Notes under the pieces: model-generated
The model's database searches: none
What the model was told of the DNA's origin: nothing
Seen by the model: the letters and a program-made list of their open reading frames with translations, nothing else
Translations under genes and position numbers: made by a program
Assembly (NCBI RefSeq): GCF_014534655.1
Contig: NZ_JACVVD010000002.1
Span: 248,001-312,000, forward strand
DNA: 64,000 nt
Origin: Paenibacillus sedimenti
GTDB lineage: Bacteria > Bacillota > Bacilli > Paenibacillales > NBRC-103111
Direction: 5' to 3'
In this document: positions 15,906-24,773 of the stretch, one piece after another
Numbering within the stretch: the first letter of the stretch is position 1
Layout of the letters: each line of letters opens with the position of its first letter

Positions 15906-17459
15906 ATGAAGAAGGTTCTATTCTCTACACTGATATTATTCGTAATTATTACTGCTATAGGCTGCAACAGTACGTCACCATCAAGTACGCAGACGGACAA
16001 AGCGGAAAGCAAGGACCTGGTGATTGTGGGCCAAGAAATTGCGGCCGGCTTGGATCCCGTGCAGCCGCTTACCTCCAGCTATTTAAGAACTATCGGTGCG
16101 GCAGAGGCGTTGTTTAAAGTCACCGCAGAGGGGAAGATCGAACCTTCTCTTGCCGAAAGTGTTAAAGAAGTTGATCCTACGACGTGGGAGATCAAATTAA
16201 GGTCAAATGCACGCTTCTGGAGCGGGAAGGCTATCGATGCCGGTGCGGTCATCGCCTCTTTAGAACGTTCAAAAGCAAAGGATGTCCAGGCTCAGCCCTT
16301 CCTGGCGAATCTGACCTTTACCAAGCTTGACGAATACACGGTAGAAGTGAAGACGAACGGGAATCATCTGCCGGTGCCGCTCCATCTTTCCTACTACCAG
16401 ACCGTAATTCACAATACGGAAGCCAAGCACGATGCTGTCGCTACCATGGATCTTTCCGGAATGTATAAAGTGGTGGAGTTCACCCCCAAACAGAAGATGG
16501 TTTTGGAAAGAAACGAGAGCTATTGGGGGGAAAAGCCGGCCATCAAGAGAGTCGTGTACGAAGAAATTGCCGACGGACAAACGAGGGTGCTGTCCGTACT
16601 GAGCGGACGCAGCCATGTGGCGTTAAATATCCCTGTAACCAGCCTGGCACAATTTAAGGATCATAAAGAGGCAAGAATCTCTGCAGCCCCCGTTGCGAAC
16701 ACGCAAACCATTTATCTCAATTTGAGAAGACCGCAATTCGAGGATGTGAGAGTAAGGCAAGCACTATCTTGGGCGCTGGACCGCAAGGAGCTGGTAACTC
16801 TTGCTGTAGAAGGGCAGAGCGTCCCTATTACTACATGGTTAGGCTCTAATCCTGCCTTTGCCGAAGCAAAGAATGCCGTTTACACCAAGACCGATCAAGC
16901 CACAGCGAACCAGCTATTGGACGAAGCGGGATGGATGAAAGGTCCGGACGGCATCAGAACCAAGGATGGGAAGCCCTTAACCCTTCGCTTGATGACTTGG
17001 GGCGGCGATAAAGCATTAGGAGAAGCCTTGCAAAACCAATGGACGAAGCTTGGCGTGAAAGCAGAAGTACAGCATGGCGATTATAGCTTGATCCAAGCGG
17101 CTCGCGACAAAGGGGATTGGGATGCTTCCATCGAAGCATGGAGCACCTTCGGCGATACCTTCACCCTTTTATCAGGCCAGTTTTCCCCAAAAGGCAGCGC
17201 CAACTACGGCGGTTACCAAGATGAAGAAACGAATCGATTGCTTGCACAATTGAAGGAGGCATCGGATTCCAAAGAACGGAATCAGCTAGCTCTCAAAATC
17301 AATGAGAGGGTCGCACAGCAGGCCCCGATCATTGCTTTATTCCCGCGTCCCCAAATTACGGCTGTAAGCAAAACCCTTGCCGGCTTTGAAGAGCACTTCA
17401 GGCAATTTGAGAATGCAGTGAATGCAAGCATGTCATTCCGTTCTGCCGGCTCGAAGTAG
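15906..17459 (+). CDS. ABC importer substrate-binding lipoprotein, Ni/peptide (family 5) type
   Basis: Extracytoplasmic receptor, 517 residues, tethered by lipid. Signal with lipobox TAIGC (Cys20) and a following Ser/Thr-rich linker. The body has family-5 features: LRSNARFWSGKAIDAGAVIAS near residue 90 and VRVRQALSWALDRKELV near 280, as in NikA/DppA/OppA/CntA. ATG 15906 follows GTGGGGG. It is 19 bp after the methyltransferase and followed by both permeases and the ATPase, so the importer is complete. The operon's Zur box and biosynthetic genes suggest the ligand is a metal-metallophore chelate, as for CntA. Free peptides or nickel remain alternatives. Confidence 0.85.
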   Translation: MKKVLFSTLILFVIITAIGCNSTSPSSTQTDKAESKDLVIVGQEIAAGLDPVQPLTSSYLRTIGAAEALFKVTAEGKIEPSLAESVKEVDPTTWEIKLRSNARFWSGKAIDAGAVIASLERSKAKDVQAQPFLANLTFTKLDEYTVEVKTNGNHLPVPLHLSYYQTVIHNTEAKHDAVATMDLSGMYKVVEFTPKQKMVLERNESYWGEKPAIKRVVYEEIADGQTRVLSVLSGRSHVALNIPVTSLAQFKDHKEARISAAPVANTQTIYLNLRRPQFEDVRVRQALSWALDRKELVTLAVEGQSVPITTWLGSNPAFAEAKNAVYTKTDQATANQLLDEAGWMKGPDGIRTKDGKPLTLRLMTWGGDKALGEALQNQWTKLGVKAEVQHGDYSLIQAARDKGDWDASIEAWSTFGDTFTLLSGQFSPKGSANYGGYQDEETNRLLAQLKEASDSKERNQLALKINERVAQQAPIIALFPRPQITAVSKTLAGFEEHFRQFENAVNASMSFRSAGSK

Positions 17460-17470
17460 GGGCAGGACCG

Positions 17471-18442
17471 ATGTACAAGGTCATTTTTCGAAAAGGGTTG
17501 GAAGCCATCATTACTTTATTTTGTGCAACGCTGATTATTTTCCTTTTGACGCACTTAGCTCCAGGCGACCCTATTGCGCTGCTCTTAAAGCAACCGTCTG
17601 AGGTCGCCATGAGCAATGCACAGGCTTATGAGGAGAAAGCGGCAGAGCTGCGAGCGCAATGGGGCCTTGACCAGCCTATGATCGTGCAATACGGAACTTG
17701 GATCAGGCGCTTACTAAACTTTGACTTAGGAACCTCCATTCATACGGGAAGACCCGTAAGCTCGGAAATAGCGGCAAGGCTTCCTGCGACCATCGTACTT
17801 GCGATATCTGCCCTCTTCATCCAAGTAGTGTTGGGAGTGCTGTTTGGTACAGGTTCCGCACGAAAGGCAGGTATGCCTTATGATAGCGTCATTCGATTGC
17901 TCTGCGTAGCTCTGGCATCTACTCCTGCGTTTGTCATAGGCTTGGTTTTATTATCCCTGTTTGCCGTGACTTTGGGCGCTTATGAAATAAGCAGTGAGGC
18001 CAGCCTGACCAGGCTATGGCTTCCGGCTATCACGCTTGGCTTGATTGGAGCACCGCAATTCATACGGGTGGTAAGAGCGAATCTGCTTTCTGAGCTTGGC
18101 CAAATCTATGTGCTTTCCGCTCTTTCAAGAGGCCTGGGCAAAAAGCAGGCAGTCAAGCACGGAGTAAGAAATGCTTTGCTTCCTACGATAACCATGGTTG
18201 CTCTATCCCTTACGACACTGGTTAGCGGTGCAGTCGTCATCGAAAGCATTTTTTCATGGCCCGGCATCGGGAAGTATGCTCTCGACAGTATTCTGCTGAA
18301 AGATTATCCCGTCATCCAAGGCTATGCTTTGGTGATGGTGTCGTTAGTGGTGCTCATCCATTTACTGGTTGATGTCATGTATGTTCTCGTTGATCCCCGA
18401 ATACGTAGCAAAGGAGAATCAGGAGTTGAAGAGGTGGCGTAA
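17471..18442 (+). CDS. ABC importer permease 1 (NikB/DppB/CntB-like)
   Basis: 323 residues with six predicted membrane segments. N-terminal LVTFL-like helix, then the family pattern THLAPGDPIALLL followed by a large periplasmic loop with LGLDQPM-like sequence (WGLDQPMIVQYG). The coupling loop is SALSRGLGKKQAVKHGVRNALLP, which matches the EAA-type motif. The C-terminal region VVIESIFSWPGIGKYAL is typical of DppB/NikB permeases. It is 11 bp after the binding-protein gene and overlaps the second permease gene by 17 nt. It forms the channel with permease 2, powered by the fused ATPase. Confidence 0.88.
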   Translation: MYKVIFRKGLEAIITLFCATLIIFLLTHLAPGDPIALLLKQPSEVAMSNAQAYEEKAAELRAQWGLDQPMIVQYGTWIRRLLNFDLGTSIHTGRPVSSEIAARLPATIVLAISALFIQVVLGVLFGTGSARKAGMPYDSVIRLLCVALASTPAFVIGLVLLSLFAVTLGAYEISSEASLTRLWLPAITLGLIGAPQFIRVVRANLLSELGQIYVLSALSRGLGKKQAVKHGVRNALLPTITMVALSLTTLVSGAVVIESIFSWPGIGKYALDSILLKDYPVIQGYALVMVSLVVLIHLLVDVMYVLVDPRIRSKGESGVEEVA

Positions 18443-19262
18443 CTCCAAATATCCGATCAGCTTTCTAGTCGGTATCATCATGCTTAGTCTCATTACTATT
18501 CTCGTCCTGGGGTCGCCCTTATTTACTCCTTATGATCCATTGGAGCAGAATGCGTCGGAACGTTTGGAGCAACCCAGCAGGGAACATCCTTTAGGTACGG
18601 ATCGTTTTGGAAGAGATGTCCTTTCACGAACCCTTTACGGAGGCCAAACCACATTAGTATCGTCTATTCTCGCTCTTTGTACTGCACTTCTTATTGGACT
18701 GATGGCGGGATTGGTGGCCGGTATGTTCCACGGCTCTATCATCGATAGGATTCTGATGCGTCTCATTGATGTGCTGTTAGCCTTTCCTTTTATGGTGCTT
18801 GCCATGGTCATTGCAGCGTTATTCGGCACAAGCCTGTTCCATCTTCTCCTTGCTGTAGGAGCGGTATGGTGGGTATCCTTTGCCCGGTTAACCCGCAGTG
18901 TTGTTTTACAGGCGAAGAACGAAACCTCGTACGATGCTGCCATCGTTCTTGGGGCCAGCAGCAGGGTGATCATTCTTCGGGAATTGCTTCCCAAAGTAAT
19001 CAGTCCCGTACTCATTCTCGCAACGTTTGAACTGGGCAGTTTAATTCTTTCCGTTTCAGCCCTTTCGTTCTTGGGTTTAGGTGCCCAGCCGCCGGCTCCG
19101 GAATGGGGCAGCATGCTGGCAGATGGACGGGATCACTTTCTGCAAGCGCCCCATATTCTGATAGGACCCACGCTCTTTATCATTCTTACGGTTCTAGCTT
19201 TTAATCTCATCGGTGAGGGGCTGCGAGACCGGCTTGATCCTTATGAAATAACAGGACTATAG
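18426..19262 (+). CDS. ABC importer permease 2 (NikC/DppC/CntC-like)
   Basis: About 278 residues, six membrane segments. The family landmark HPLGTDRFGRDVLSRTLYGG lies near residue 50, the EAA coupling loop around AAIVLGASSRVIILRELLP, and SALSFLGLGAQPPAPEWG near the end, all as in DppC/NikC. The TTG at 18426 (MKRWRNSKYP) is chosen as start, 9 nt after AAAGGAG and inside the 3' end of permease 1. An in-frame ATG at 18369 would lie deeper in that gene without a good site. Partner of permease 1. Confidence 0.88.
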   Translation: MKRWRNSKYPISFLVGIIMLSLITILVLGSPLFTPYDPLEQNASERLEQPSREHPLGTDRFGRDVLSRTLYGGQTTLVSSILALCTALLIGLMAGLVAGMFHGSIIDRILMRLIDVLLAFPFMVLAMVIAALFGTSLFHLLLAVGAVWWVSFARLTRSVVLQAKNETSYDAAIVLGASSRVIILRELLPKVISPVLILATFELGSLILSVSALSFLGLGAQPPAPEWGSMLADGRDHFLQAPHILIGPTLFIILTVLAFNLIGEGLRDRLDPYEITGL

Positions 19263-19273
19263 GAGCGTAGCAT

Positions 19274-20878
19274 ATGCGGATAGAGGAAAGCGGTACGATT
19301 CTGCAGGTTAAGAATCTACAAGTGACGTATAAGCAAAGCGGGCATTTCATGAACATATTGAACAACCTCTCTTTTGACCTGAACAAAGGTGAAATCCTCG
19401 CTCTGCTAGGGGAAAGCGGATCGGGAAAATCGACGATTGCGAAGGCCATCACGGGGCTGCTACCCCCTTCTGCCCAGATCGTTGGCGGAACCCTGCGCAT
19501 CGGCTCCACGCTTCCCGTAAATCTGGCCGGCACTAAGACGGATTGGGATGCTATCCGGGGCCGACAGCTCGCGATGCTCTTCCAGGATGCCCGGCAAGCA
19601 CTGAATCCCGTGATGAAAATCAAAGAGCATTTTAAAGAGACGCTACTCTTCCATCGACTGGCTACTGCTGAACAGGTAGTGCCTTTAGCTGCCCAACTGC
19701 TAAGCAGGCTCAATTTCAAGGATGTGCAAAGCATCCTGGATTGCTATCCATTTGAGCTCAGCGGCGGGATGTGTCAACGGATCTGTCTTGCTCTCACGCT
19801 GTGTCTGAAGCCTAAAGTGCTGATTGCCGATGAGCCTACTTCCGCTTTAGACACAGTGAGCCAGAAGGAAGTGCTTGATTTGCTGAAAAGCTTGCAGGAG
19901 GAGCTTAGCTTATCGGTGCTTCTGATTACCCATGATATCGCCGTAGCGAATTCCATAAGCAATCGGGTGATCGTATTGCATAAGGGGGTCATTGAAGAAG
20001 AAGGTGATACCAAGGCCGTGTTCTCAAGACCTCAATCGGTATATACACGTGAGCTGCTCGCTTCCCGCTCTCGAATGGCTAAGCCATCGCGAGCTCGCGG
20101 GGGGCCGCAGCATAATGAGCCTCTGCTCGAAGTGATTGGGCTGGAGAAGATCTTTCATCAGAAGAAGCGCGTCTTGCATGATATCCATCTTCAGGTAAGC
20201 AAGGGGGACATCGTAGGGATTCTAGGTCAAAGCGGTTGCGGCAAATCCACCCTGGCCAGGTGTATTACGGGCTTGGAGACTCCCGGCAGCGGACGTATTC
20301 TGTATCGCGGTACGGATATTAGCCGTTTGCAAGGCAAGCACAGACGGGAGCTATGCCGACATATTCAAATCGTATTCCAGGATGCCAGAGCCAGTCTGAA
20401 TCCTGGGCGTACTGCTTTGGAATTGGTACAAGAGCCGCTCCATTACTTGAAGATCGGACAGAAAAAAGAACGGGAAGCGATGGCCAGGTACTATCTGAAT
20501 GAGGTGGGGATCAGCGCCGATGCACAGCATAGGAGGCCTCCTCAGTTAAGCTCGGGCCAATGTCAGCGCACTGCGATTGCCAGAGCGCTGGTGCTGGGGC
20601 CGGAGCTCCTGATTTGCGATGAAGCGGTATCCGCTTTGGATATGAAGGTGCAAGCCCAAATCGTACGATTGCTGCAGCGTCTGCATAAACAATTCGGATT
20701 TTCGATTCTGATGATCTCGCATGACATTCGAGTCCTTAAATCCTTTTGTCACCATATTGCGGTTATGGAGAATGGAACCATTTCTGAAATAAGGCCGGGA
20801 GCGCTGCTCCATGAAAGTAAACAGTCTTATACGCAATTACTGCTTAAATGCGCAGGCGATATGGAAGAAGGCCTTTAG
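19274..20878 (+). CDS. Fused double ABC ATPase of the importer (CntD-CntF/NikD-NikE-like)
   Basis: 534 residues carrying both nucleotide-binding domains that are usually separate proteins. Domain 1 (about 1-260): Walker A GESGSGKST, signature LSGGMCQRICLAL, Walker B VLIADEPTSALD, H-loop LLITHDIA. Domain 2 (about 280-530): GQSGCGKST, signature LSSGQCQRTAIARAL (second G of LSGGQ replaced by S), Walker B LLICDEAVSALD (usual P replaced by A). The substitutions in domain 2 may make the two ATP sites unequal. It is the energy module for the two permeases. Spacing of 11 bp from the permease gene supports a single operon. Confidence 0.88.
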   Translation: MRIEESGTILQVKNLQVTYKQSGHFMNILNNLSFDLNKGEILALLGESGSGKSTIAKAITGLLPPSAQIVGGTLRIGSTLPVNLAGTKTDWDAIRGRQLAMLFQDARQALNPVMKIKEHFKETLLFHRLATAEQVVPLAAQLLSRLNFKDVQSILDCYPFELSGGMCQRICLALTLCLKPKVLIADEPTSALDTVSQKEVLDLLKSLQEELSLSVLLITHDIAVANSISNRVIVLHKGVIEEEGDTKAVFSRPQSVYTRELLASRSRMAKPSRARGGPQHNEPLLEVIGLEKIFHQKKRVLHDIHLQVSKGDIVGILGQSGCGKSTLARCITGLETPGSGRILYRGTDISRLQGKHRRELCRHIQIVFQDARASLNPGRTALELVQEPLHYLKIGQKKEREAMARYYLNEVGISADAQHRRPPQLSSGQCQRTAIARALVLGPELLICDEAVSALDMKVQAQIVRLLQRLHKQFGFSILMISHDIRVLKSFCHHIAVMENGTISEIRPGALLHESKQSYTQLLLKCAGDMEEGL

Positions 20879-20893
20879 TAGAGGAGAGGACTT

Positions 20894-22033
20894 ATGATAA
20901 CCAGTATTCTGGAGACCATCGGCAACACGCCGCTCATCACGATACCTAATAGCAACAGAGCGAATGAAGGTCAAGTGCTGTTTAAATATGAACGATTCAA
21001 CCCGGGAGGAAGCATCAAGGATCGCGCTGCCATTCATATTATTAACGAAGCTGAACGCAGGGGGCTGCTAAAGCCGGGGGGTACGATCATTGAGTCTTCC
21101 AGCGGCAATTTCGGCATTTCCCTTGCCATGATCGGTGCGGCTAAAGGCTATCGCGTCATTATCCTGATAGATCCAAAAACGACCAGTGCGAATCTGGCAC
21201 TCTTAAAGTGCTTCGGGGCGGAGGTCATTGTCGTCACAGAAAAGGATGACTGCGGCAGTTATCATAAAACCAGAATCTCGCTGGCCAACAAGCTTGCTAT
21301 GGAGATCGATAACGCTTTTCGCCCTGATCAGTGCTTTAATCTGATGAACAGCGAAGCCCATTATCAAAGCACGGCTCGCGAAATCATGGGGGATTGCTCC
21401 AATAAGCTGAAAGTCTTCATAACTGCGGTTAGTACCGGCGGGCAACTAGGCGGTATATCCAGATATCTCAAGACGTTTGCGCCGGAGGTTCAAGTCATCG
21501 GAGTGGATGCCGTAGGCTCTTCCATATTCGGAGGCCATGCAGACTCGTATCGAATCCCCGGCATCGGGTTAGGTTGGACACCGGTGAATCTGAACATGGA
21601 ATATGTGGATTGCGCTTATAAAATAACGGATGAGCAGGCCTTCGTCACAGCTCGGGCGTTTGCCCGAAATGAAGGCATCCTTATGGGACCCTCCAGCGGA
21701 GCTTGTGCACTGGTAGCCCTCAAGGTGGCCCAAGAACTTACACCGCAGGATCGCATTGTCTGCATGATTTCGGATGGAGGGGAGCGCTATATCCAAACCT
21801 TATTCAATGATGAATGGATGCAGCAGCAAGGCTTTGCAACCAATGCGGATTTTGAAACCATACGTACGATGGCGCGGCAGCTGCAGCCTTGGAGTATGTG
21901 CCCTGCGAGCAGTGCAAATTACAGATCAGACTTAACTCAAAGCTTGGAGGTTCCGGATTCTACGCTGCGTATGAACTTGGAGGTAGAAGGCCGGAGGTAT
22001 ACCCGTCAAGTCAGCTCCATGTATATCGATTAA
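20894..22033 (+). CDS. SbnA-like PLP-dependent synthase (cysteine-synthase fold)
   Basis: 379 residues, fold type II PLP enzyme. Lys42 in NPGGSIKDRAA is the Schiff-base lysine; ESSSGNFGISLAMI binds the cofactor phosphate/substrate region; DAVGSSIFGG and RIPGIGLGWTP resemble SbnA (staphyloferrin B pathway) more than cysteine synthase. SbnA condenses O-phospho-serine with glutamate to N-(1-amino-1-carboxyl-2-ethyl)-glutamate. The usual partner SbnB, which oxidises that product to diaminopropionate, is not in the operon. The conjugate itself, an aminopolycarboxylate, or a derivative may therefore be the building block. A C-terminal tail of about 45 residues beyond the fold includes Cys297-type residues of unknown use. 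Start ATG follows GAGGAGAGGA. Confidence 0.8.
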   Translation: MITSILETIGNTPLITIPNSNRANEGQVLFKYERFNPGGSIKDRAAIHIINEAERRGLLKPGGTIIESSSGNFGISLAMIGAAKGYRVIILIDPKTTSANLALLKCFGAEVIVVTEKDDCGSYHKTRISLANKLAMEIDNAFRPDQCFNLMNSEAHYQSTAREIMGDCSNKLKVFITAVSTGGQLGGISRYLKTFAPEVQVIGVDAVGSSIFGGHADSYRIPGIGLGWTPVNLNMEYVDCAYKITDEQAFVTARAFARNEGILMGPSSGACALVALKVAQELTPQDRIVCMISDGGERYIQTLFNDEWMQQQGFATNADFETIRTMARQLQPWSMCPASSANYRSDLTQSLEVPDSTLRMNLEVEGRRYTRQVSSMYID

Positions 22034-22059
22034 TTCTTATTTTGCCGGAGGTGGCTGCC

Positions 22060-23250
22060 TTGCGTACTCACCGAGCCACTTCGTGGCCATTTCTACGTCT
22101 ATATGCGCTCGCCTTTCTCTTTTTCAGTGCGAATTCGGTCTTGAATGTCATCGTTCCGATACGAAGTGAATCCTTGGGAGCAAGCAATACGATGATCGGC
22201 TTTATTATGGGCACTTATATGCTGACCTGCATGTTTTTTCGCCCATGGGCAGGCCATTTCGTTCATAAGTATGGCCCCGTTAAGGTACTACGTGTACTGC
22301 TGATTGTTAATGGGACAGCACTTTTGTTATATACGGTTTCCGGACTGGAAGGCTTCTTTGCTGCGCGATTCCTGCAAGGCGTTTCCACCGCTTTCTTTTC
22401 CATGGCGCTGCAGATGGGGATCATTGATTCTCTCTCGGAAGAGGAACGGTCTCAAGGAGTCTCCTTGTATTCCCTCTTTACTTATATGCCTACCATTACA
22501 GGTCCCTTGATTGCATTCGGGATCTGGGAATGGGGAGGAATGAATGCCTTCTCAGCTGTAATGGTTGCCATAGCGGTCATTACGGGCTTGTTTGGGTACA
22601 GCACATCCATACAGAACGGTTCCACAGGGAAGGAGGAGGAGCAATCAGGCGCAGGAATGCTGAAAGCGGTTAGACAAATCGTTACTCAGCCTTCCCTGCT
22701 CCTTTGCAGTGTGCTCATGCTCACCGCTTCTGTCGTTTTCGGGGCCGTGTCGGTATTCATTCCGCTCTATGCGAATCAGGTGGAATTCGGTCATGCGGGT
22801 ATTTATTTGATGATTCAGGCGGGAGTCATTGTTTTTTCGCGTTTTGCGTTTCGCAAGCGGGTTCCCTCAGATGGGAAATGGCACCCCCGATTCATCGGCG
22901 CTATTTTGCTGCTGGCAGCTATAGCCGCATTGCTGCTATCCTTGGCAGCGTCCATGGGATCGCTGTTTCTATATTCGGCTGCCATCTTGATGGGAATCGC
23001 TCAAGCCTTGCTATACCCGACATTGATGACCTACTTAACGTTCGTGCTTCCTTCTTCCTCACGGAATGTATTGATCGGTTTGTTTATCGCATCGGCTGAT
23101 CTGGGCATTTCCTTAGGAGGGATTGCCTTGGGACCGGTTGCTGACACATTATCTTATTCTGCGTTATATGCGGTCTGTTCAGGTCTTGTGATGATTAGCG
23201 CATGTTTTGCCATCGTGTATCACAGGCGATGGAATCAGGCTGCCGTGTAG
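22060..23250 (+). CDS. MFS exporter, likely metallophore export
   Basis: About 396 residues with 12 hydrophobic segments and the loop motif between TM2 and TM3 reading RPWAGHFVHKYGPVKVLR (MFS motif A-like G....R.G...). The TTG at 22060 is preferred: GGAGGTGG ends 5 nt before it and the protein then begins just before the first helix. In-frame codons further upstream fall inside the SbnA-like gene. As the last gene of a synthesis-plus-import operon it corresponds in position to CntE of the staphylopine system and would release the apo-chelator. It could alternatively be a drug exporter, but context argues otherwise. Confidence 0.8.
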   Translation: MRTHRATSWPFLRLYALAFLFFSANSVLNVIVPIRSESLGASNTMIGFIMGTYMLTCMFFRPWAGHFVHKYGPVKVLRVLLIVNGTALLLYTVSGLEGFFAARFLQGVSTAFFSMALQMGIIDSLSEEERSQGVSLYSLFTYMPTITGPLIAFGIWEWGGMNAFSAVMVAIAVITGLFGYSTSIQNGSTGKEEEQSGAGMLKAVRQIVTQPSLLLCSVLMLTASVVFGAVSVFIPLYANQVEFGHAGIYLMIQAGVIVFSRFAFRKRVPSDGKWHPRFIGAILLLAAIAALLLSLAASMGSLFLYSAAILMGIAQALLYPTLMTYLTFVLPSSSRNVLIGLFIASADLGISLGGIALGPVADTLSYSALYAVCSGLVMISACFAIVYHRRWNQAAV

Positions 23251-23313
23251 TTCAATTCATTTTACCAGTGTTATCTGCATACCTCCAAGTTACAATTGCC
23301 CAGAACATGAAAA

Positions 23314-23358
23314 AGATTGCCAACCACCCAGCCAGAAAGGCCGGGTAGTTGGCAATCT
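23314..23358 (+). terminator. Hairpin ending the metallophore-type operon
   Basis: 16-bp stem with one mismatch, AGATTGCCAACCACCC / GGGTAGTTGGCAATCT, 13-nt loop, 60 bp after the MFS stop codon. The tail TATATTTAT is AT-rich rather than a pure T-run. It could also serve the gene on the opposite strand. Confidence 0.6.
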
Positions 23359-23484
23359 ATATTTATAGATAAGAAAGTACAGGTTAGGGAAAAAGGAACC
23401 CCATATCCAATTCCCTCCCCATGCTCAAACGTATAGGTTTAGACAAGGGTTCTCAACAATCTGAACTAGCGATAATGGTTCCTA

Positions 23485-24222
23485 CTAGTTTTTTTTCACG
23501 TAATCATGGATCGTCCCAGGCACTTCTCGGAGCGAACTAAGCTGATAGAACGCACCTTTAGGCACGATGTCAATCTTGCCTGTGTTATACTCCCAGTCCT
23601 GTGCGACTGGAATATGGATCGAATGAATGCCTGCATGCAGAGCCGGAAGCACGTCGGTTTTGACCGAATTGCCGATCATCCACGTATGGCGCCGATCCAG
23701 GCGCTGCTCATGCAGCAGCGTTTCCATGAACTCTTTGGTTTTATGTACGGTTACGAAGATGCGGTCATCGAAATAAGTATCTAAGCCGGCATCGCGTACC
23801 TTTTTCATCTGGATCGAAGCATCCCCGCCTGTATACAAAAACAGCCTATGGCCCGCTTGCTGGAGCGACTCCAGCGTTTCGTTCATGTGCGGATAGGGCT
23901 CCACGGTATATTCATAAACCGTATGGCCTAACTGTAGCAGCCAGGACTCTTCTTGCGGGACCACCGGGCGGTTGTAATTCTCCGAAAACCATTGATAAGT
24001 TTCAACGAATGATTTAGGAAAACGATCGGGCATGAAGCCATGAATATGGACGCCGGCAAGATCGATTTCGAGCTGCTTTTGTTTAATGTCCTGCGGTGTT
24101 AACGCGTGACCGGAAAACCAGGTCAGCATCAAGTCCACGAACTGGTCGATCACAATGTCAAAATATTTGTTGCAATGAACGAGCGTATCGTCAAGATCGA
24201 ATAGGATCGTCTGTTCTCTCAT
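23485..24222 (-). CDS. HAD-superfamily hydrolase
   Basis: 245 residues. Motif I FDLDDTLVH near the N terminus supplies the nucleophilic and acid-base aspartates; motif II is LYTGGD; a conserved Lys lies in the helix VHKTKEFMETLL; motif IV is GNSVKTDVLPALHAG. This is a small-molecule phosphatase of the type related to phosphoglycolate phosphatase or pyrimidine nucleotidases; the substrate is not evident. The start at 24222 is chosen because GGAGA lies 8 nt upstream; a longer reading from 24267 has no site. It is transcribed towards the end of the metallophore-type operon (convergent) and separated from the bactofilin gene by about 98 bp. Confidence 0.8.
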   Translation of the reverse strand: MREQTILFDLDDTLVHCNKYFDIVIDQFVDLMLTWFSGHALTPQDIKQKQLEIDLAGVHIHGFMPDRFPKSFVETYQWFSENYNRPVVPQEESWLLQLGHTVYEYTVEPYPHMNETLESLQQAGHRLFLYTGGDASIQMKKVRDAGLDTYFDDRIFVTVHKTKEFMETLLHEQRLDRRHTWMIGNSVKTDVLPALHAGIHSIHIPVAQDWEYNTGKIDIVPKGAFYQLSSLREVPGTIHDYVKKN

Positions 24223-24320
24223 CAGTATGTCTCCTGCTTCAGCCAGAAATTGGGGATTTCCAGCCATTATACCATGACTTTTGCTTGAGCGGCTAATCTA
24301 AGGAAGCGCCCAGCCGCGTC

Positions 24321-24773
24321 CTACATCGCAACGGTATTCCCGCCAAATGAGCCATTTGCCGCAGAAGCGGGCTTGTTTTCATTCTCAGGCTCGCCGCTCT
24401 GTGGCGTTTTAACCGGTGCTTTCCCGTCCATCTTGCTATTGCCTTGGAATTGACCGCCTTCTTCAATGATGATCGATGTGGCGCTGATATTCCCTTGCAA
24501 GGAGCCGGTTGAAGTAATCGTCAGCTTGCCCTTGGTGATAACGTTACCCTGTACGCTTCCTGCGAGTACAACATCTCTTGCGGAGATGTTCGATTTGACG
24601 CTTCCATGCTCGCCGACGATAACGTCTCCCGCACACTCGATATCGCCGGTAATGTTGCCTTCAATCCGGATACTGGCCTCAGATTTAATACGGCCTTCAA
24701 ACGAAGTGCCTTCTCCGATTAAGGTATCGGTCGTATTGGGATTCATCGAAAGCTTTTTGCTTTTAAACATCAT
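24321..24773 (-). CDS. Bactofilin (polymer-forming cytoskeletal protein)
   Basis: 150 residues. The central part (about 15-115) is made of short repeated strands with the pattern I.GNI.GDIECAGDVIVGEHG.V, typical of the right-handed beta-helix of bactofilins, with disordered Pro/Asn/Gly-rich C-terminal tail. It polymerises without nucleotide at the membrane and positions cell-wall enzymes. It follows an M23 peptidase gene with a one-base stop/start overlap (TAATG) and is thus co-translated with it. The same pairing is known for Helicobacter CcmA/Csd1 and alphaproteobacterial BacA/LmdC, where it controls cell shape. A role in cell or spore shape here is inferred. Confidence 0.9.
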   Translation of the reverse strand: MMFKSKKLSMNPNTTDTLIGEGTSFEGRIKSEASIRIEGNITGDIECAGDVIVGEHGSVKSNISARDVVLAGSVQGNVITKGKLTITSTGSLQGNISATSIIIEEGGQFQGNSKMDGKAPVKTPQSGEPENENKPASAANGSFGGNTVAM

